A DNA stretch of 64,000 nt from Melastoma dodecandrum (lineage: Eukaryota; Streptophyta; Magnoliopsida; Myrtales; Melastomataceae). The notes beneath the pieces were generated by a model. The model searched no databases. It was given only the letters and a program-made list of their open reading frames with translations, and was not told the origin of the DNA. The DNA lies in NCBI GenBank assembly GCA_029817715.1, contig JARUPY010000356.1:715001-779000 (forward strand), given 5' to 3'. Positions 51,250 to 62,350 of this stretch are shown one piece after another (position 1 is the first letter of the stretch; each line of letters opens with the position of its first letter). The translations under genes were made by a program, and so were the position numbers.

Positions 51250-51866
51250 CCTATTTTGTAATATAGCTACTTTCCGCATTCGACAATCTAAAGAGCCTTG
51301 GGGTGTTGGAATTTAAAACTTTCCCCAGTTCTGTTAGAATTCCAATGTCAGAGGTGCCAAACCTTGCAAGATGCAATCTTTCCGGACTCGCCAGCCTCCG
51401 ATCGCTGATGTTAATTGGTCTCGATGAGGACTTAGAGAAGCTATATGGGTTGCAGAAATTAAAGTTGGATGTCGGTGGTATTCTTTCTACCAATTTGGGT
51501 TCCATGTCCAGGCTAGAAGATATGAGTTATCCTATCAGGTTGTTAGATTTAGGATTGTTGAGGAGGCTTTGCTCTTTACGACTGTGGTCATGGGAACGCA
51601 TCGACTTTTTCGGGGTTGAGAGAATGGAACACTTGGAGGAATTGAGTGTCTGGAATTGTAGAGATTTCGTGGGTGAAATCACAGACCTATCAAACTTGAG
51701 AAGATTGAAAGGGGTGCAGTTTCAATCGTTCAACTCTCTGATAAGCGTGCTCCGTATGGCGGGAGACTGCCACTTGACGATTCATCGCTGCAGTGAATTG
51801 GGGCCATTTGCAGGCCTGTATCGACAATACCACGCAAACGGAGAAGGGAGAACTGGAAGTTGAATG
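51250..51866 (+). pseudogene. Leucine-rich-repeat end of a TIR-NBS-LRR gene
   Basis: Open frame 51303-51863 with LRR-type repeats: VPNLARCNLSGLASLRSLML, LYGLQKLKLDVGG, LGSMSRLEDMSY, LRRLCSLRLWSWERI, MEHLEELSVWNCRDF, and the common ending ITDLSNLRRLKGVQFQS. This is the C-terminal region of a plant TIR-NBS-LRR immune receptor that recognises pathogens inside the cell. The TIR, NB-ARC and first LRRs are missing. Part of it (51340-51400, IPMSEVPNLARCN) is repeated at 58660-58690 at the end of the TIR-NBS pseudogene. Orphan receptor fragment. Confidence 0.78.
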
Positions 51867-54791
51867 ATGTAGTCTGCCTCAACTGGATGATTAACGTTGT
51901 ATCCAATTAATATGTCTCATTAAAAAGACGACAATAAAGGGGACCAACATATATTATTATGAAATGATTACAATGATTTGACACAAGTTCAACGAATCAA
52001 TCAATTAATAAAAATACAAGAATGAAAAATTAAATCCCCCCTAAAAACCCATACGATTTTAAGCATTCATAAGATTAAAGGATCGTATTTTGTATTATAT
52101 GGTGATCCGAGTCCGCTCATCTGATGCCTTCCTCTCGATGTATCGACTCGAGTGATTTGACACAAGTTCAACGTAATCAATCAATTAATAAAAAATACAT
52201 GCATGAAAAATTAAACATCCCCCCTAAAAACCCAGAACAGTTCTTCCCCTACGATTTTAAGCATTCATATGATTAAAGGATCGTGTTTTGTACGACACGG
52301 TAATCCGAGTCCGCTCATCTGACGCCTTCCTCTCGATATATCGACTCGAGCATCGGGGTAATGAGAGTGACCTCATCCAAGGTTCTGCAGCAGCTCCCGA
52401 TGAAACGATTTTTGCTTGAGTTTCCATATTGAGTTTCCGGGAGATGTTACTAATACATGGTTTAACTTATATGTCTTTAAAGAAAATATTCCCCTTCCAT
52501 GCTGTGCTAATACTTTGATAAGGGTGAAGGAGCTGAGCTACCAATGTTGTTAAGATACTTTTAATAGAAGCTTTCCTTTATCTTCCCGAAGTACTACTTA
52601 CTAACAAATATAATTCATTCGATCGCGGCGCTACCCACATCAGATGGGAGAGAACCTTGGTATGTGTCAAATGTTGGAACTAAATTTATTTCCTAAAATA
52701 GACAACTACTTTCACCTCTGATATGATTCTTTAGACTGTTGGGACACATACTGTCAAGCTTCCTTCCACCTTGGGCCGGCCATTGTCGACTTCATTCATA
52801 AGCATCGGTTGGCTCTTTTGTTTCATAACATTTGCATGAATGGATTGATCTTATATTTGGGGTAAGTGTCATGTTTTCCATCCTCCTACTTCTGTCTTTG
52901 AAATTCTGCTACTTGAAATATTTGAAATCTCGCACCCTGGTACAAGGAAGAAGCAAATAATGTTTTCTTTTTAATATTACTTACTAAACAACAGTTAATA
53001 TTGACAAGATTTCAGAGGTATATTCCTTAGTTTATAAATTATTTTACTAAATATGGTTGTTAATTTCAAAATTCTTTGACTAAATCGTTATTTCAAATAC
53101 GGATATTTTGCTCGGGAAAAGAATGAAAAAACCGGCATTTGACTTCCCTCTCGGAGGTTAATATCGATATTTTAAACGTTGAGTTTCCTAATTTTTTCAG
53201 AAGAAATCGTTTTTTTAAATATCACTTTAGGCGCATTACGATGCATGGAAAAAAAATTCACTTCAGATGTGGTATATAAAGAGGAAGGGCCCTCCGCTCG
53301 GCATACCCGTGCCCTCCCGCACTTGTAAATTATTTTCACGACTAGCGTTAAATTGTAACTAAGTAAACTCTTAAAGTTCATCTACTTGGTCATTTTGACG
53401 ACATCTCTTTATCTTTTGTATATTGATTACTTAAAGGAACAACGATAGGTATATCGACGACAGTAACTTGTTTGAGTTGTCTTTCTTTGTGAGAGGTTGG
53501 TTTCTAAGGGTTGCTGGATTCGATACAATTTTCCATCTAAAAATAAATCAAAAATAATTATTATACCTAATTCACTTTTTGTCCATTTACCACAATAATT
53601 GTTTACTTGGTTGGTAAGAAACGTATAATTAATTTAAATTGTAAAAGTTTTATATATTTATGTTGAATCATTAATCACCCATCATTCCTATTATTTGGGA
53701 TTCTTTTTGTCCAATTACCACGAATCCTCCCATATTTTAATTACATTAAATACTGATAAATCCAGAAATAATACTATTGAAATAATTAATGATTAAAATA
53801 ATTTCATATTGATGATTAAAATAATTTCATACTGAAATCACAATTAAAATTATCTTTTGATAATCATGATAAAATTAATTACCTTTGTTCCATCTTATAC
53901 ATATTTGCATTAAATAATTACAGAAATGTATTCGTAAATGGCCACGAGTTTGGTAAATAAAAAATAATTTATTTATATAGGCTAAATATTATGTTTTTTT
54001 TTTGTGTGGAATACTTTTTCTTGTATGAAAATTAATGTATTGTCTTTTGTAAAGATTTTACCGTGGTGTTATTGTAGATCCCTAAATTTTGGACTTCCGA
54101 ATTCAAGATCGAACAAGAGACGAAATAACTTTAAATCGTCCCTAAATATCATTAGGTGATTGATTTTGAATTAATGATTATAATTCGATGAAACTAATTT
54201 CTTAATTACAATATTTAATGCCCAAACAAAATGACTTGGGCCATCGTATACATTGCCAAGATGGCTAAAGTCCATTTAAGCAATTAATTTTTTTTCAAAT
54301 CAATTTTAATTCTGGGTGATATAAATCAATATTTTATTTCGTTTCATTTTTTTTAGTCATATTTAGCACTTTCATATCTTAATCGATGAAAAAGCCAATA
54401 TATATTGGCTCGGACCTTCAAATATGTGGTATAAGAATGGCCAATGCACATAAATTCTCTGTTCTCAGTTATTTCTTAAGCCACAAAACTTTCGGTAAAT
54501 TAAATTTCAAAAGATTATCATGTTTTATCGTCTTGGACATCCATAGAAACATCGTTTAGTAAAGGGGGCGTCGGCGGTGATGATTTATTTTGAAAAAACA
54601 CTAATATTATGCAGTCTGCGGCGATGATTTATTTTGAAAGATCGACATTACACGAAGTCTCAACAGTTCTTGAGCTGATTTATACTGCAGTCAGCCGTGC
54701 AGGATTTAGCACAACCCTGGAACTTCGCAGGATCAGAAATACAAGAGCAAAACATAATTAAAAAAATCATCCAGGATCTTTTTCTCTTGCA
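51867..54791. other. AT-rich spacer with a tandem duplication of TNL upstream sequence
   Basis: Contains the tandem repeat at 51973-52350 annotated separately. 52351-54791 has only chance open frames and many short AT-rich runs. No RNA gene, LTR or exon recognised. Confidence 0.5.
51973..52350 (+). repeat. Tandem duplication of about 180-198 bp
   Basis: Units 51973-52152 and 52153-52350, both from 'TGATTTGACACAAGTTCAAC' to 'TCGACTCGAG'. A third, partial copy lies at 56984-57110, directly upstream of the TIR-NBS pseudogene. This suggests the repeats are upstream regions of TNL genes left by tandem duplication. Confidence 0.88.
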
Positions 54792-55181
54792 TTAGTAGTA
54801 GTAGTTGTAGTAATAATAATAATCGAGAAGAAACCATTCATTCATAATTTTCTTTCGGGAACATTTGAAACTCGTCAAAGACATCGTCCATTTATTTAGA
54901 AGAAACGCATTCCATTTGGCACTGGATCTTCGGATCCGAAATGGGTGGGGGGGGGGGGGGTGAGATGAATCGAGGTCAGGGGTCGGCTGCCTGCATTTTC
55001 TGCGTACACAGTCCTGGTAGCAAGCTCGGTAGAATTTTTCTTGCTTGTCTTTACATTCTTTGTCGCAACCTGCTTCGCACGGGGTCAATCCCGCAAAGGG
55101 CGCATCCATATAGAGCATCATTATCAAGAACGAAATAATCATCAGTGCCGCCGAGACCGGCATCAATTTCTTCGAAGTCAT
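54792..55181 (-). CDS. Small secreted cysteine-rich protein candidate
   Basis: 129 residues. Residues 8-28 are hydrophobic (ALMIISFLIMMLYM), as in a signal peptide or a signal anchor. Then six cysteines in the pattern CX3CX3CX10CX3CX4C (CEAGCDKECKDKQEKFYRAC followed by YQDCVRRKC), reminiscent of small disulfide-linked defence or signalling peptides of plants. After the cysteine block the sequence becomes basic, then low complexity: the last residues (a Tyr/Asn run) come from a TAG/TAA-like repeat, so the true stop may have been lost. The poly-G run at 54946-54959 lies within the reading frame and may have shifted it. The cysteine-rich part looks real; the tail does not. Family not identified. 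Confidence 0.45.
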   Translation of the reverse strand: MTSKKLMPVSAALMIISFLIMMLYMDAPFAGLTPCEAGCDKECKDKQEKFYRACYQDCVRRKCRQPTPDLDSSHPPPPHPFRIRRSSAKWNAFLLNKWTMSLTSFKCSRKKIMNEWFLLDYYYYYNYYY

Positions 55182-56289
55182 ATTCGAAGGAAAAAATTTC
55201 TTTGTACGGTGTGTTTCTTAGTTAGATGTAGATATCGAATGGGTACACCATTCATTTATATATACCCGATTTTCCACCTAAAAAAGCTTTTTTGTTCATA
55301 TATTGGTATTTAATAATACATTAGAAAAATTTATTCTCTTTTATTTTTTGGTAATTTACAACCACAACAAAACAATTATATGAAATTATCCAAAATTATT
55401 CTAATATATTTAAAGGTTTAAAATGACTTGAAAATTTTGTTTCGTATTTTTTTGGTTACCCGAGTTTTGTCTCGACTAATTCGGACTTGAGTTAGCAGAA
55501 ATTTAGATAGAGTTTGCTTATTTTAATTGCTCTATATATATATTGTCTATTTTAATTGCACGAAAAATATTATTATATTATTTGAAGTCAGAGAATCTCT
55601 ACATGGGTTTTGTAGATTTTAATGGCAAAAAAGTTTGACAATCTCAAGCTTGGTGTGAAATATTTATATTTGAGATGAATGTAAATTGGTTCTTGTTAAG
55701 ACTTCATCCTTTAATGTTACGACAAGAAGCCAACTTTTTACGAATAAAGAAATATGACCAAGACATAAAGCAAGCCACAAATATGCCATGCCGAGAGCTG
55801 CTTTTTTCTCACTTTATTGGGATTTTGGTCGACTGCGACCCATTTTACGGTCAACCGTAAACGAATAAGTTTGTTCTCTCATAATCATAACTGGAAAATT
55901 TGTTCATCAATTGTGTCATACGAAATTTTCTGAACAAGAAGTACTTTCTGGCAAATGAACCTCCGCTATAATCATCATAAGAAAGTGCTGAATAGAATGA
56001 ATTTGCCAAAAGATTCCGTTTAATTAAATTAAAATTACTTATAAAAAAATTAAATTAAAATTCATATTTGTAGGAATTAATTTTTCAAATAAAAGAAGGT
56101 GATTTATTTTACTATTAGAGGACTATTAAATTAACAATATTTGAAAGTCTTAATTCCTGATACATTGAAACCAGACTACACAATAATTGATCGCATCACT
56201 TGGACATAAAAATGCACGACACAACACTCACAAACGAACTAGACAATTCCGTAAAAATAAAAACATCGTAATCAGTGTGCTCGGATCAT
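55182..56289. other. AT-rich spacer
   Basis: Includes the upstream flank of the cysteine-rich ORF. 55675-55860 is open on the plus strand without a recognisable domain. Nothing further supported. Confidence 0.4.
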
Positions 56290-56895
56290 TGAGTCGTGGC
56301 TGCATTATGTTATTAACTTTCCTCGGGAACAAGCGGCATATGAAAATTCATTGAGGAGAAAAATCTTCTGGTTTTTAAATGAATGCCCACACAAATGATT
56401 AATTATTCTTCGCATCATTATAGCTCCAGGATACCTCAGTCGATCATGCCATGTAATAAAATTATTTTGATCAAGAAACATTTGATTTATAATGGCATGC
56501 ATTTAACTAACACTTATATTTGTGAAATATAGTCTAGAGGAAACTAGGGTAATTTTTCTAATATATTTTTCTTATCTAAGATGATACTTGCAATACACAA
56601 ATATTCATTTTCACTAGAAGTCTCAATGTGATATCCATTTCTGCGGATATCTTTAAAACTTAACAAATTTCCCAAGACTTAGAGAAATGCAATGCATTAT
56701 CAATACAAATATTTGTTCATCTGGATAATAAGATATTTACTCTTTCGGAGCCCTCCGTGATTTTTGAACTTCCAGATATCGTATTAACACTTGTTTCGTT
56801 CATTACCAAGACGGTAAATAATTTCCTGCTATTCAAAATAGTATGCGTTGATGCGTTGTCTATAAGACAAGTTCATTTTTCATTTGTCCAGAATT
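56290..56895 (-). pseudogene. Ty1/copia gag-pre-integrase fragment
   Basis: Minus strand. The last part (56502-56305) reads ITWHDRLRYPGAIMMRRI, then GHSFKNQKIFLLNEFSYAAC and GKLI, the copia pre-integrase domain with its His/Cys motif partly altered (HPG reads YPG). Upstream, through several frame changes up to about 56895, the copia protease-linker motifs are recognisable (NLLSFKDIRRNGYHIET). No LTRs or integrase core. Dead fragment between the spacer and the TNL pseudogene. Confidence 0.8.
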
Positions 56896-56983
56896 TAAAT
56901 AATTATAACAGAAGGAATAATAAATTATTATAATAAATGGGAATCATAATGACTTTCACAATACGTTTACGTACATAGTTTAT

Positions 56984-57110
56984 TATGAAATGATTAAAAT
57001 GAATCTACACAAATTTTTAACTTAATCAATTAATTACTAAAAATACATGGATGAAAAATTAAACATCCCCCTAAAAACCAATAACAATACTTCCCTACAA
57101 TTTCTTATTT
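56984..57110 (+). repeat. Third copy of the TNL upstream repeat
   Basis: Matches the first part of 51973-52152, sharing 'ATGAAAAATTAAACATCC' and 'CCCCCTAAAAACC'. Located 50 bases before the truncated TIR domain. Confidence 0.75.
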
Positions 57111-57149
57111 TATTAATTGATTTTCTCATGGAATTAACCCAAGAAATTC

Positions 57150-58720
57150 AGACCTCCCGCTTTAATGGGCCTGGACGGAACCACCCACAAGCCCAAGGGG
57201 ATACGCGTGTTCAGAGATGCGGAGGAGGTCTGTCACAGCGAAGAGATCGGGGACGAGATCTGTCATGCTGTCCCGGACTCTAGGATCTACGTTGTTGTCT
57301 TCTACCGGGGCTACGCGTCGAGCGCGTGGTGCCTCCGAGAACTTACCATGATGGTGAACTGCCGCAGGGACCCAGCCTCTAGGAAAGTCATCTTGCCCAT
57401 CTTCTACGATGTAAGACCCAGCTATGTGAAGCTACAAACCGATCTGTACAGGGAGGCCCTAGAGAAGCACAAAAAAAATATATATAAGGAAGAGGATGTG
57501 AAAATGTGGGAGGAAGCTCTGAAGAAGGTTGGAGGTATCCGTGGTCTCGAAGACAAAAGAGATATGGGGTACATAACTCATAATCTTTAACCTTTCTCTT
57601 TCGTATATAATTATTTATGTCTTTTCGGATACTTCAACAGCTGTTGCTGCCTGCGAGCTTTTCGTAGGGATGGATAATCGCGTGAAGAGAGTAATGGGCA
57701 TGTTGAATTTGAGTTCTCACGTTGAACGACAAGTCATGATGGTGCACGGCATGGGGGGTACTGGAAAGACAATGCTGGCGAATGTCATCTTCAACAGAAT
57801 CTCTTCAGGATTCGATGGATGCTGCTTCCTTGCAGATGTGCGAGAATAGTTGTCGACTGGTATGGGGGGTGTTGAAAGGCCGCAAAAGAAGCTATTGAAG
57901 GATACCTTCGGCAAGTCGGATGGGAAAATTGGTGGCAATGGAATGAATGAGATCCAAAGAAGGCTATGCAACAAAAAGGACCTTATCTTTTTTGACGATG
58001 TCAGCGAGAGTAGTCAGCTCAAAAGTTTGGTTGGAAATTTCGATTTCTTCGGATCGGGAACTAGAATTATCGTCGCGACAAGGGATAGGAGCGTTTGCGA
58101 GGGCCTTATGAGATCCAGTGACATCGCCTATGAAATGGAGGGAATGAGCGATGATCACGCTCTGCAACTCTTTGGTCGGCACGCCTTTGGTGGAAAGGAG
58201 TCTCCAGATGACTTTGTTGATTTATTGAAGCGGGTTATTCGTAAGACTGGAAATCTTTCCTTAGCTTTGGGGGTGATCAGAGGGCACTTATTCTAAAAGG
58301 AAAAGCGTGTATGGGAGGATACAATGGAAAGGCTTGAGCAAGTGCCTCGCAAAGACGTGTTGATTAAGCTGCGGATAAGCTAAGATGACTTGGAAGAGAG
58401 GGACAACCTCGTCGTTCTCCAGATCTCTCGGATGGGAATTACATAAAGATTCAATGAAAGACATGGTATTAATTCCCTTGCCATTGTATCCATCTCCAGG
58501 GATGGAAATTTCGGAGCTGCCAGATTATACTGGGGCTTGGGGACCTGAGAATACTCCATTTCTATGGGACTCAGATAAGGAAGCTACCTTCCTCGATCTA
58601 CAATCTTAAGAATCTTGACGAGTTAGATATTGAAAAATTCGTCTTATCCGGCGGAATTCCAATGTCAGAGGTGCCAAACCTTGTAAAATGCAATTTCTTG
58701 TCGCGGGTGGATCCCGTTTC
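57150..58720 (+). pseudogene. TIR-NBS-LRR immune receptor pseudogene
   Basis: TIR domain truncated at the N-terminus, 57165-57568: IRVFRDAEEVCHSEEIGDEI, IYVVVFYRGYASSAWCLREL, VILPIFYDVRPSYVKLQ. Intron 57569-57640 with GT...AG. NB-ARC from 57641: P-loop GMGGTGKT at 57748-57771, TAG at 57847-57849, kinase-2 LIFFDDVSE, RNBS-B GSGTRIIVATRD, and GNLSLAL in place of GLPLAL, then a TAA near 58296 and frame breaks. After a deletion of the ARC2 end, it joins LRR sequence (GISELP, then ELDIEKFVLSGGIPM) to 58720. These receptors oligomerise on pathogen recognition, and the TIR acts as an NADase. This copy lacks the first TIR beta-strand and has several stops. Confidence 0.88.
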
Positions 58721-59590
58721 CGGTTCCATTTAAAATGAATACCCTCCCTTGACGATAAGGCTTCGGATTTCGAAAACGTGTCCGAGTCGCCACTACCTTC
58801 TTTTAAGTTCAAGTTAGAAAAACTATAGAGATTCGTTAAGGTTTGGGAATTAGGGATTACTAAATCGCATGCATCACAAAGAAAATTAAGGCTTTTATCG
58901 CGTGTTGCCGATGTCCGAATTTATTTAAGCTCGGTTTTAGAAAAAAAGTTATTTGATATATAAAAATGATCCCGAGCTTAATAATACTTAAAATGTCTAC
59001 GTAAATAATTTTTATGAAAATATTTCTTTTTAAAAATTGATTTTGGGGCAAAAATACAAACAATCATAGATTTATTAATACCCTTAATAGTTTCTATGTT
59101 GAAGATAAATTCAAGGGAGAACCAGGTGTTTTTACCATTTCTCGCTCTATACAGAACGCCCCCGTTAGCGTTTGTACCTCACAGTGCTGTTTTAAAATAG
59201 GTTGACAGCGAACCTGGCGAGCCGCCGACGTCGTAACGTTGGTGAGTGCGAAGTCATCTTCACAAGGTCTTGATCTTTGAAAATCCAAAATAAACCCTCA
59301 AATATAACTTCCGTTGTCTTGAACGCGTCGAATGAGGTGTGTGCGTTGGCTGTCCGCAAGGCACGCCCCTGAGATACCTGCATAAATATCGAATAGACGA
59401 AGTAAACTGTTCGAAGATGGAGGTGGACTTTTAGTACAAATTATTAACTTCATAAAATGTAAATAGTACGTATATTTAAAAAAATAAAATGAACATCGAC
59501 CTTTTTATCTTTTAAATAATTTATCGGATGATTATTAAAATCCGATTCTAAACAGTTGTCAAAAATACAATTTATCGAAAGACAAGGATT
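58721..59590. other. Non-coding, possibly old LTR sequence
   Basis: Starts with GC-moderate sequence containing 'GAGTCGCCACTAC', reminiscent of Tat-lineage LTR borders, then AT-rich. No ends, target duplications or genes could be supported. Confidence 0.3.
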
Positions 59591-59594
59591 TGTT

Positions 59595-59975
59595 ACCTTC
59601 AGTTAGCCTGATTTCCATAAACAACTGTGTCCAGCTTGCTCGCCGGAGTAAATTCCTGTAGACGCCGTATAGCAACAGGGTGGACTCCAGCACGCATTTC
59701 TCTGATGAACTCTTTCTCAGCCATCCAAGCAGACTTGTCATATTGAATCACTTTGGGCATAGGATATTTGAAAAGTCCTTCGCCGTCAGCCGGAAGGTCC
59801 TTGACAAACTCAAGGGGGAAAATTTTCTTTATAAATTCAACAAGATGCTCGGGTAGCTTGATACCCCCCTCGTAGAGACGGCTGAGCTCATCCCGGAACG
59901 AACCAAACTCTTTCCTAGATCCATGCAGGAAAGTTTCAACAGTACGGATGCTTGATTTCAGCCTTAATGCGGAAA
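59595..59975 (-). pseudogene. Lipoxygenase exon fragment
   Basis: Minus strand: FLHGSRKEFGSFRDELSRLY, EGGIKLPEHLVEFIKKIFPL, EFVKDLPADGEGLFKYPMPK, VIQYDKSAW and RRLQEFTPASKLD are continuous and match the plant 9-lipoxygenase segment between the PLAT domain and the catalytic helices. Only this middle exon is present; the iron-ligand histidines, located further C-terminal in the enzyme, are absent. It ends with VYGNQAN and a stop at about 59605. It faces the HSP70 fragment 50 bases away on the other strand. Confidence 0.88.
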
Positions 59976-60026
59976 TGTAGGAAATCTACCAAATCGTTCA
60001 TCTCTGGGGACATATATATTTAGGAC

Positions 60027-60390
60027 GTCAAAATCAGGCAACAGCTATTGCAGGACTTCTTCAACGGGAAGGAACTCTGCAAGAGCATCAAATCGAATGA
60101 GGCAGTGTCTTATGGTGCGGCTGTCCAGGCAGCAATGTTGACCGGCGAAGGGAGCGAGAAGGTGCAGGACTTGCTTCCCTTGGATGTTGCCCCGCTCAGC
60201 CTCGGCCTTGAGGCAGCAGGAAGGGTGATGACGGTTCTCATCCCAAGGAACACCACGATACCGACCAAGAAGGAACAGGTCTTCTCGACTTACACAGACA
60301 ATCAGCCTGGAGTGCTCATCCAGGTGTATGAAGGCGAGAGGGCGAGGACAAAGGACAACAACCTGTTGGGCACCTTCACGAGAACAGAAT
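60027..60390 (+). pseudogene. HSP70 (HSC70-type) fragment
   Basis: [20 protein letters not shown], then [80 protein letters not shown] and NLLG: the end of the ATPase domain, the interdomain linker and the start of the substrate-binding domain of cytosolic HSP70. The [10 protein letters not shown] linker is intact. After NLLGTF the similarity stops and unrelated sequence follows to a stop at 60434. Fragment of a chaperone gene, probably inserted without its promoter. Confidence 0.9.
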
Positions 60391-60399
60391 TATACCACA

Positions 60400-60970
60400 G
60401 CTCCAAGCAGATTATAATGCCGGATGATACGTAGAGCTTGATGACCGGCCATAGGCTTGAGAACACAGCTAGCGAGAACCACGAATAGCCAAGACAGGAG
60501 CACGTCCAGGAGCAATGCACCAGACGAGAACCAGGTAATGATTGAGTTCCTGCTCTGGTCTTGCGGGTACATCTGCACAGTGGTGCGGAACACAGGGGTG
60601 GCGAACACGAACAGGGGAATCAGTATGGTTGTGATGCCGCAACTGACGATTCAAGATCTCTGGAGGTATATGCACATCATATGGTACTGCCTAGCCCCGA
60701 ATGCTTGGCCGCGTTAGGTCTCGGTCGCGCTGGACATCCCGAGCGTGATGCCGCTGACGAGTCTGACAAGTATGGTCTGTACGATGGCGAACGCGGCGAA
60801 CGGCAAAGTGCCGATGTGGCCGAGGGGATCTGCAAATGTGGCTGGCGAGTTTTGCAATCCAAAGATTGACTGCGGACATTGGGAACCTGCAAAGGCTGGC
60901 AAAGGCTGCGAACTCGATGAGCATGATAAATACTCATCCATGCTCAGGAATGGAGAAGACCTTTGCACAG
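60400..60970 (-). pseudogene. MATE-family efflux transporter fragment
   Basis: Minus strand. 60860-60720 reads GHIGTLPFAAFAIVQTILVR and SGITLGMSSATET, the second and third helices of plant MATE (DTX) transporters. After a frameshift 60680-60470 continues with CIYLQRS, a stop where the family has Trp, IVSCGITTILIPLFVFATPV, and ITWFSSGALLLDVLLSWLFV, matching helices 3-5 with a deletion between. It could have moved organic cations or flavonoids; this copy has frameshifts, a stop and no C-terminal half. Confidence 0.8.
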
Positions 60971-61830
60971 AATGCGAGTCTGGCGGGCTGCTCTACGGTA
61001 ATATTTTCCCCACGGGCGCTAGGAGCCAGCGAAATCAACTGGTTCAGCTGATCTGTTTTGTTGGCGAGATCCAGTTTTGAACTCTCTGATGGCAATGGAT
61101 TGTTGTTGGGCTTTGCTGCGGAAGGTCCTGTTCCCGAAGCGTGATCTTCAAATGACAATTTGTGCAGACAGGAAGCTTTCACTGACAACGCTGCTGAATT
61201 ATGTAGTTTTTACCACCTGGGATGCCCCTTCCTCGCCCACTGGGCGCTTCCAATCCCCTTCAATTTCATTTAGATCATCTGTGTTCTTGATATCAGAATG
61301 CGGAGCTACGATGGATGGAGATTCTTTGTCTTCACATTCAAAGTGACCACCATCTTCCCTAATATCGGACGCCAATGGAATTCTGATTAGATCAGCCGGT
61401 TGAACCAAAACTACACTTTCGTCTTTGACGCTCGTGTCGTCTGGTAGGGGCTCCATTTTGAGCAGGATCCCCTGGTTCTCCCATCTCAAGCGATTTCATT
61501 TCAGCCACCGAGTTGTCTTCTTCCACTCCGAGATCGACATCATCCTCCCAGGTAATTATGATTTCATCAACCGGGGCTGTCTGTTTCCACTGGGGAATCA
61601 TCATTGTTAGCAGGTGAAGGCAAATTCCCTATTGCGCAGCGCATTTCATCCATCAATCCCAGCTCGTTGGGTGCAGACGACACGCTAGCCTATGTGGTTT
61701 GACTGAATTTCAATTGGTCTTTCCGTTCCATCGTCCACAGGCTCGTTCTCTCTTGTGATATCCTCCACGTTCAGACATGCAGACGGTGAGGTTAACCTCC
61801 CTTTCCAGTCATCCTCATGTTCTAGGCGGT
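60971..61830 (-). pseudogene. Unrecognised acidic gene fragment
   Basis: Minus strand, coding-like over several frames: SNSPDTSPEVSKES and CLNVEDITRENEPVDDGTER (61850-61700), DEIIITWEDDVDLGVEEDNS (61600-61540), then MEPLPDDTSVKDE and PADLIRIPLASDIREDGGHF (61460-61340) and DLNEIEGDWKRPVGEEG. Mostly acidic and probably disordered. I do not recognise the family. Two frame breaks and two stops (near 61695 and 61650) mark it as a pseudogene. It lies between the MATE and BEL1-like pieces and could be part of either parent locus or a third one. Confidence 0.45.
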
Positions 61831-61929
61831 ACGATTCTTTGGAAACTTCTGGAGAAGTATCTGGAGAGTTCGATTCCGACGGAGGCTGAGGACGCGAGAA
61901 TGACAGAGGTCCTCGATGTCGTCAATGAA

Positions 61930-62350
61930 CTTGTTGCTTCCATAATAGAGGCTGCAGGTCATACTCCTGGAGGGACGAGGATTCAAATCTGGATTGGAGA
62001 GGCTGCTGTTGTGGTCGCTGTTGGTGGTGGTGGTGGTGGTGCTGCTGCTGCTGCTGCTGCTGGGACGATCCTGACGATGTTGTGAGGACGCAGCACCATG
62101 CAAGGGCATGCCGACGAACTGCTGGGTGGTCGTGGCCTGAGTAGGTGAGGCCGGCGGCGCGTGGTGGAGTGCCGAAGCAGGGACAGTCGCCGGGTTCAAT
62201 AAGAATAGACTGTTCGCCGCCGCCGCAGATACAGCAGCCTGCGGCGCATCTGCCATGGCAGCGGATGTGTACTGGACGTAGGCGGGGTTCATCAGGACGA
62301 GGTTTTGGAGCCCGTCGGCGGCCGGTATGTCGGAATTCTGACCGTGGAAG
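61930..62350 (-). pseudogene. BEL1-like homeodomain protein, N-terminal fragment
   Basis: Minus strand from 62350: FHGQNSDIPAADGLQNLVLM, NPAYVQYTS, then Ala-rich, a second motif FLLNPATVPASALHHAPPAS and QQFVGMPL, which together are the conserved N-terminus of plant BEL1-like TALE homeodomain factors (FHG...DGLQTLVLMNPAYV...QFVGIPL). After about 62085 a Ser/Thr or Gln/His run, depending on frame, is encoded by (GGT)n(GCT)n. The BELL and homeodomains are missing. The original ATG and first codons have been replaced by LTR sequence that ends at 62351, so the ATG now at 62364 belongs to the LTR. Confidence 0.8.
62020..62062 (+). repeat. (GGT)n(GCT)n trinucleotide tract
   Basis: Six or so GGT units followed by seven GCT units within the BEL1-like fragment; encodes Thr/Ser or His/Gln runs on the minus strand. 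Confidence 0.9.
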
